6,823 nt of DNA from an uncultured Lachnospiraceae bacterium. GTDB taxonomy: Bacteria > Bacillota > Clostridia > Lachnospirales > Lachnospiraceae. A model generated the notes under the pieces. The model saw nothing but the letters and a program-made list of their open reading frames with translations. It was not told the DNA's origin and searched no databases. Below, one piece after another: positions 6,797-6,823 of this stretch. The DNA lies in the NCBI GenBank assembly GCA_905236275.1, contig CAJOPI010000049.1, positions 1-6,823 of the forward strand, read 5' to 3'. The stretch's first letter is position 1. Every line of letters begins with the position of its first letter. The position numbers and the translations under genes are program-made.

Positions 6797-6823
6797 CGGA
6801 CATCCGACGTCATTTTGTCAGAA

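Noticed and set aside
6167..6813. Minus-strand open frames antisense to gene 4 and its downstream tail
   Set aside because: They are rich in Arg/Leu/Ser/Pro or low in coding character, overlap a well-supported plus-strand gene, and lack ribosome sites.

Overview
The window reads as part of one plus-strand gene cluster from a low-to-mid-GC Gram-positive bacterium, most likely of the class Clostridia (Lachnospiraceae-like). This is inferred from codon habits (frequent AGA/AGG arginine and ATA isoleucine codons), purine-rich Shine-Dalgarno sites, GTG starts and tight gene packing. No rRNA, tRNA or taxon-specific marker is present, so the taxonomic call is soft.

Layout: (1) bases 2-2389 hold the 3' part of a large membrane protein. 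It has a beta-propeller-like extracytoplasmic region, three membrane segments around a second extracytoplasmic domain, a class III nucleotidyl-cyclase-like domain that has lost most catalytic residues, and a TPR-like tail. Its true start lies upstream of the window. (2) Bases 2402-5374 encode a 990-residue protein: a cationic N-terminal segment, one membrane helix, about 12 MORN-type repeats, an unrecognised globular domain, an alanine-rich linker, and a long helical C-terminal part whose end resembles TolC/outer-membrane-efflux helical hairpins. (3) Bases 5374-5964 encode a DUF4255 (Pvc16_N) family protein, the recognisable contractile-injection-system component here. (4) Bases 6091-6738 encode an unrecognised beta-rich 215-residue protein with an Ig/carboxypeptidase-regulatory-like N-terminal half. 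A long imperfect inverted repeat follows at 6745-6796. No gene-free stretch exceeds 300 bases; the largest gap is 126 bases before gene 4.

How they may work together: DUF4255/Pvc16 proteins cap or terminate the tube-sheath of extracellular contractile injection systems (eCIS) such as PVC and Afp. Here the DUF4255 gene overlaps by one base a gene for a membrane-anchored MORN/coiled-coil protein, which in turn lies 12 bases after a membrane sensor with a pseudo-cyclase output. My inference is that this is an accessory or attachment module: a signal-sensing membrane protein and a wall-spanning anchor co-produced with a contractile apparatus. The sheath, tube, baseplate, spike and ATPase genes that would prove the system are not in this window.
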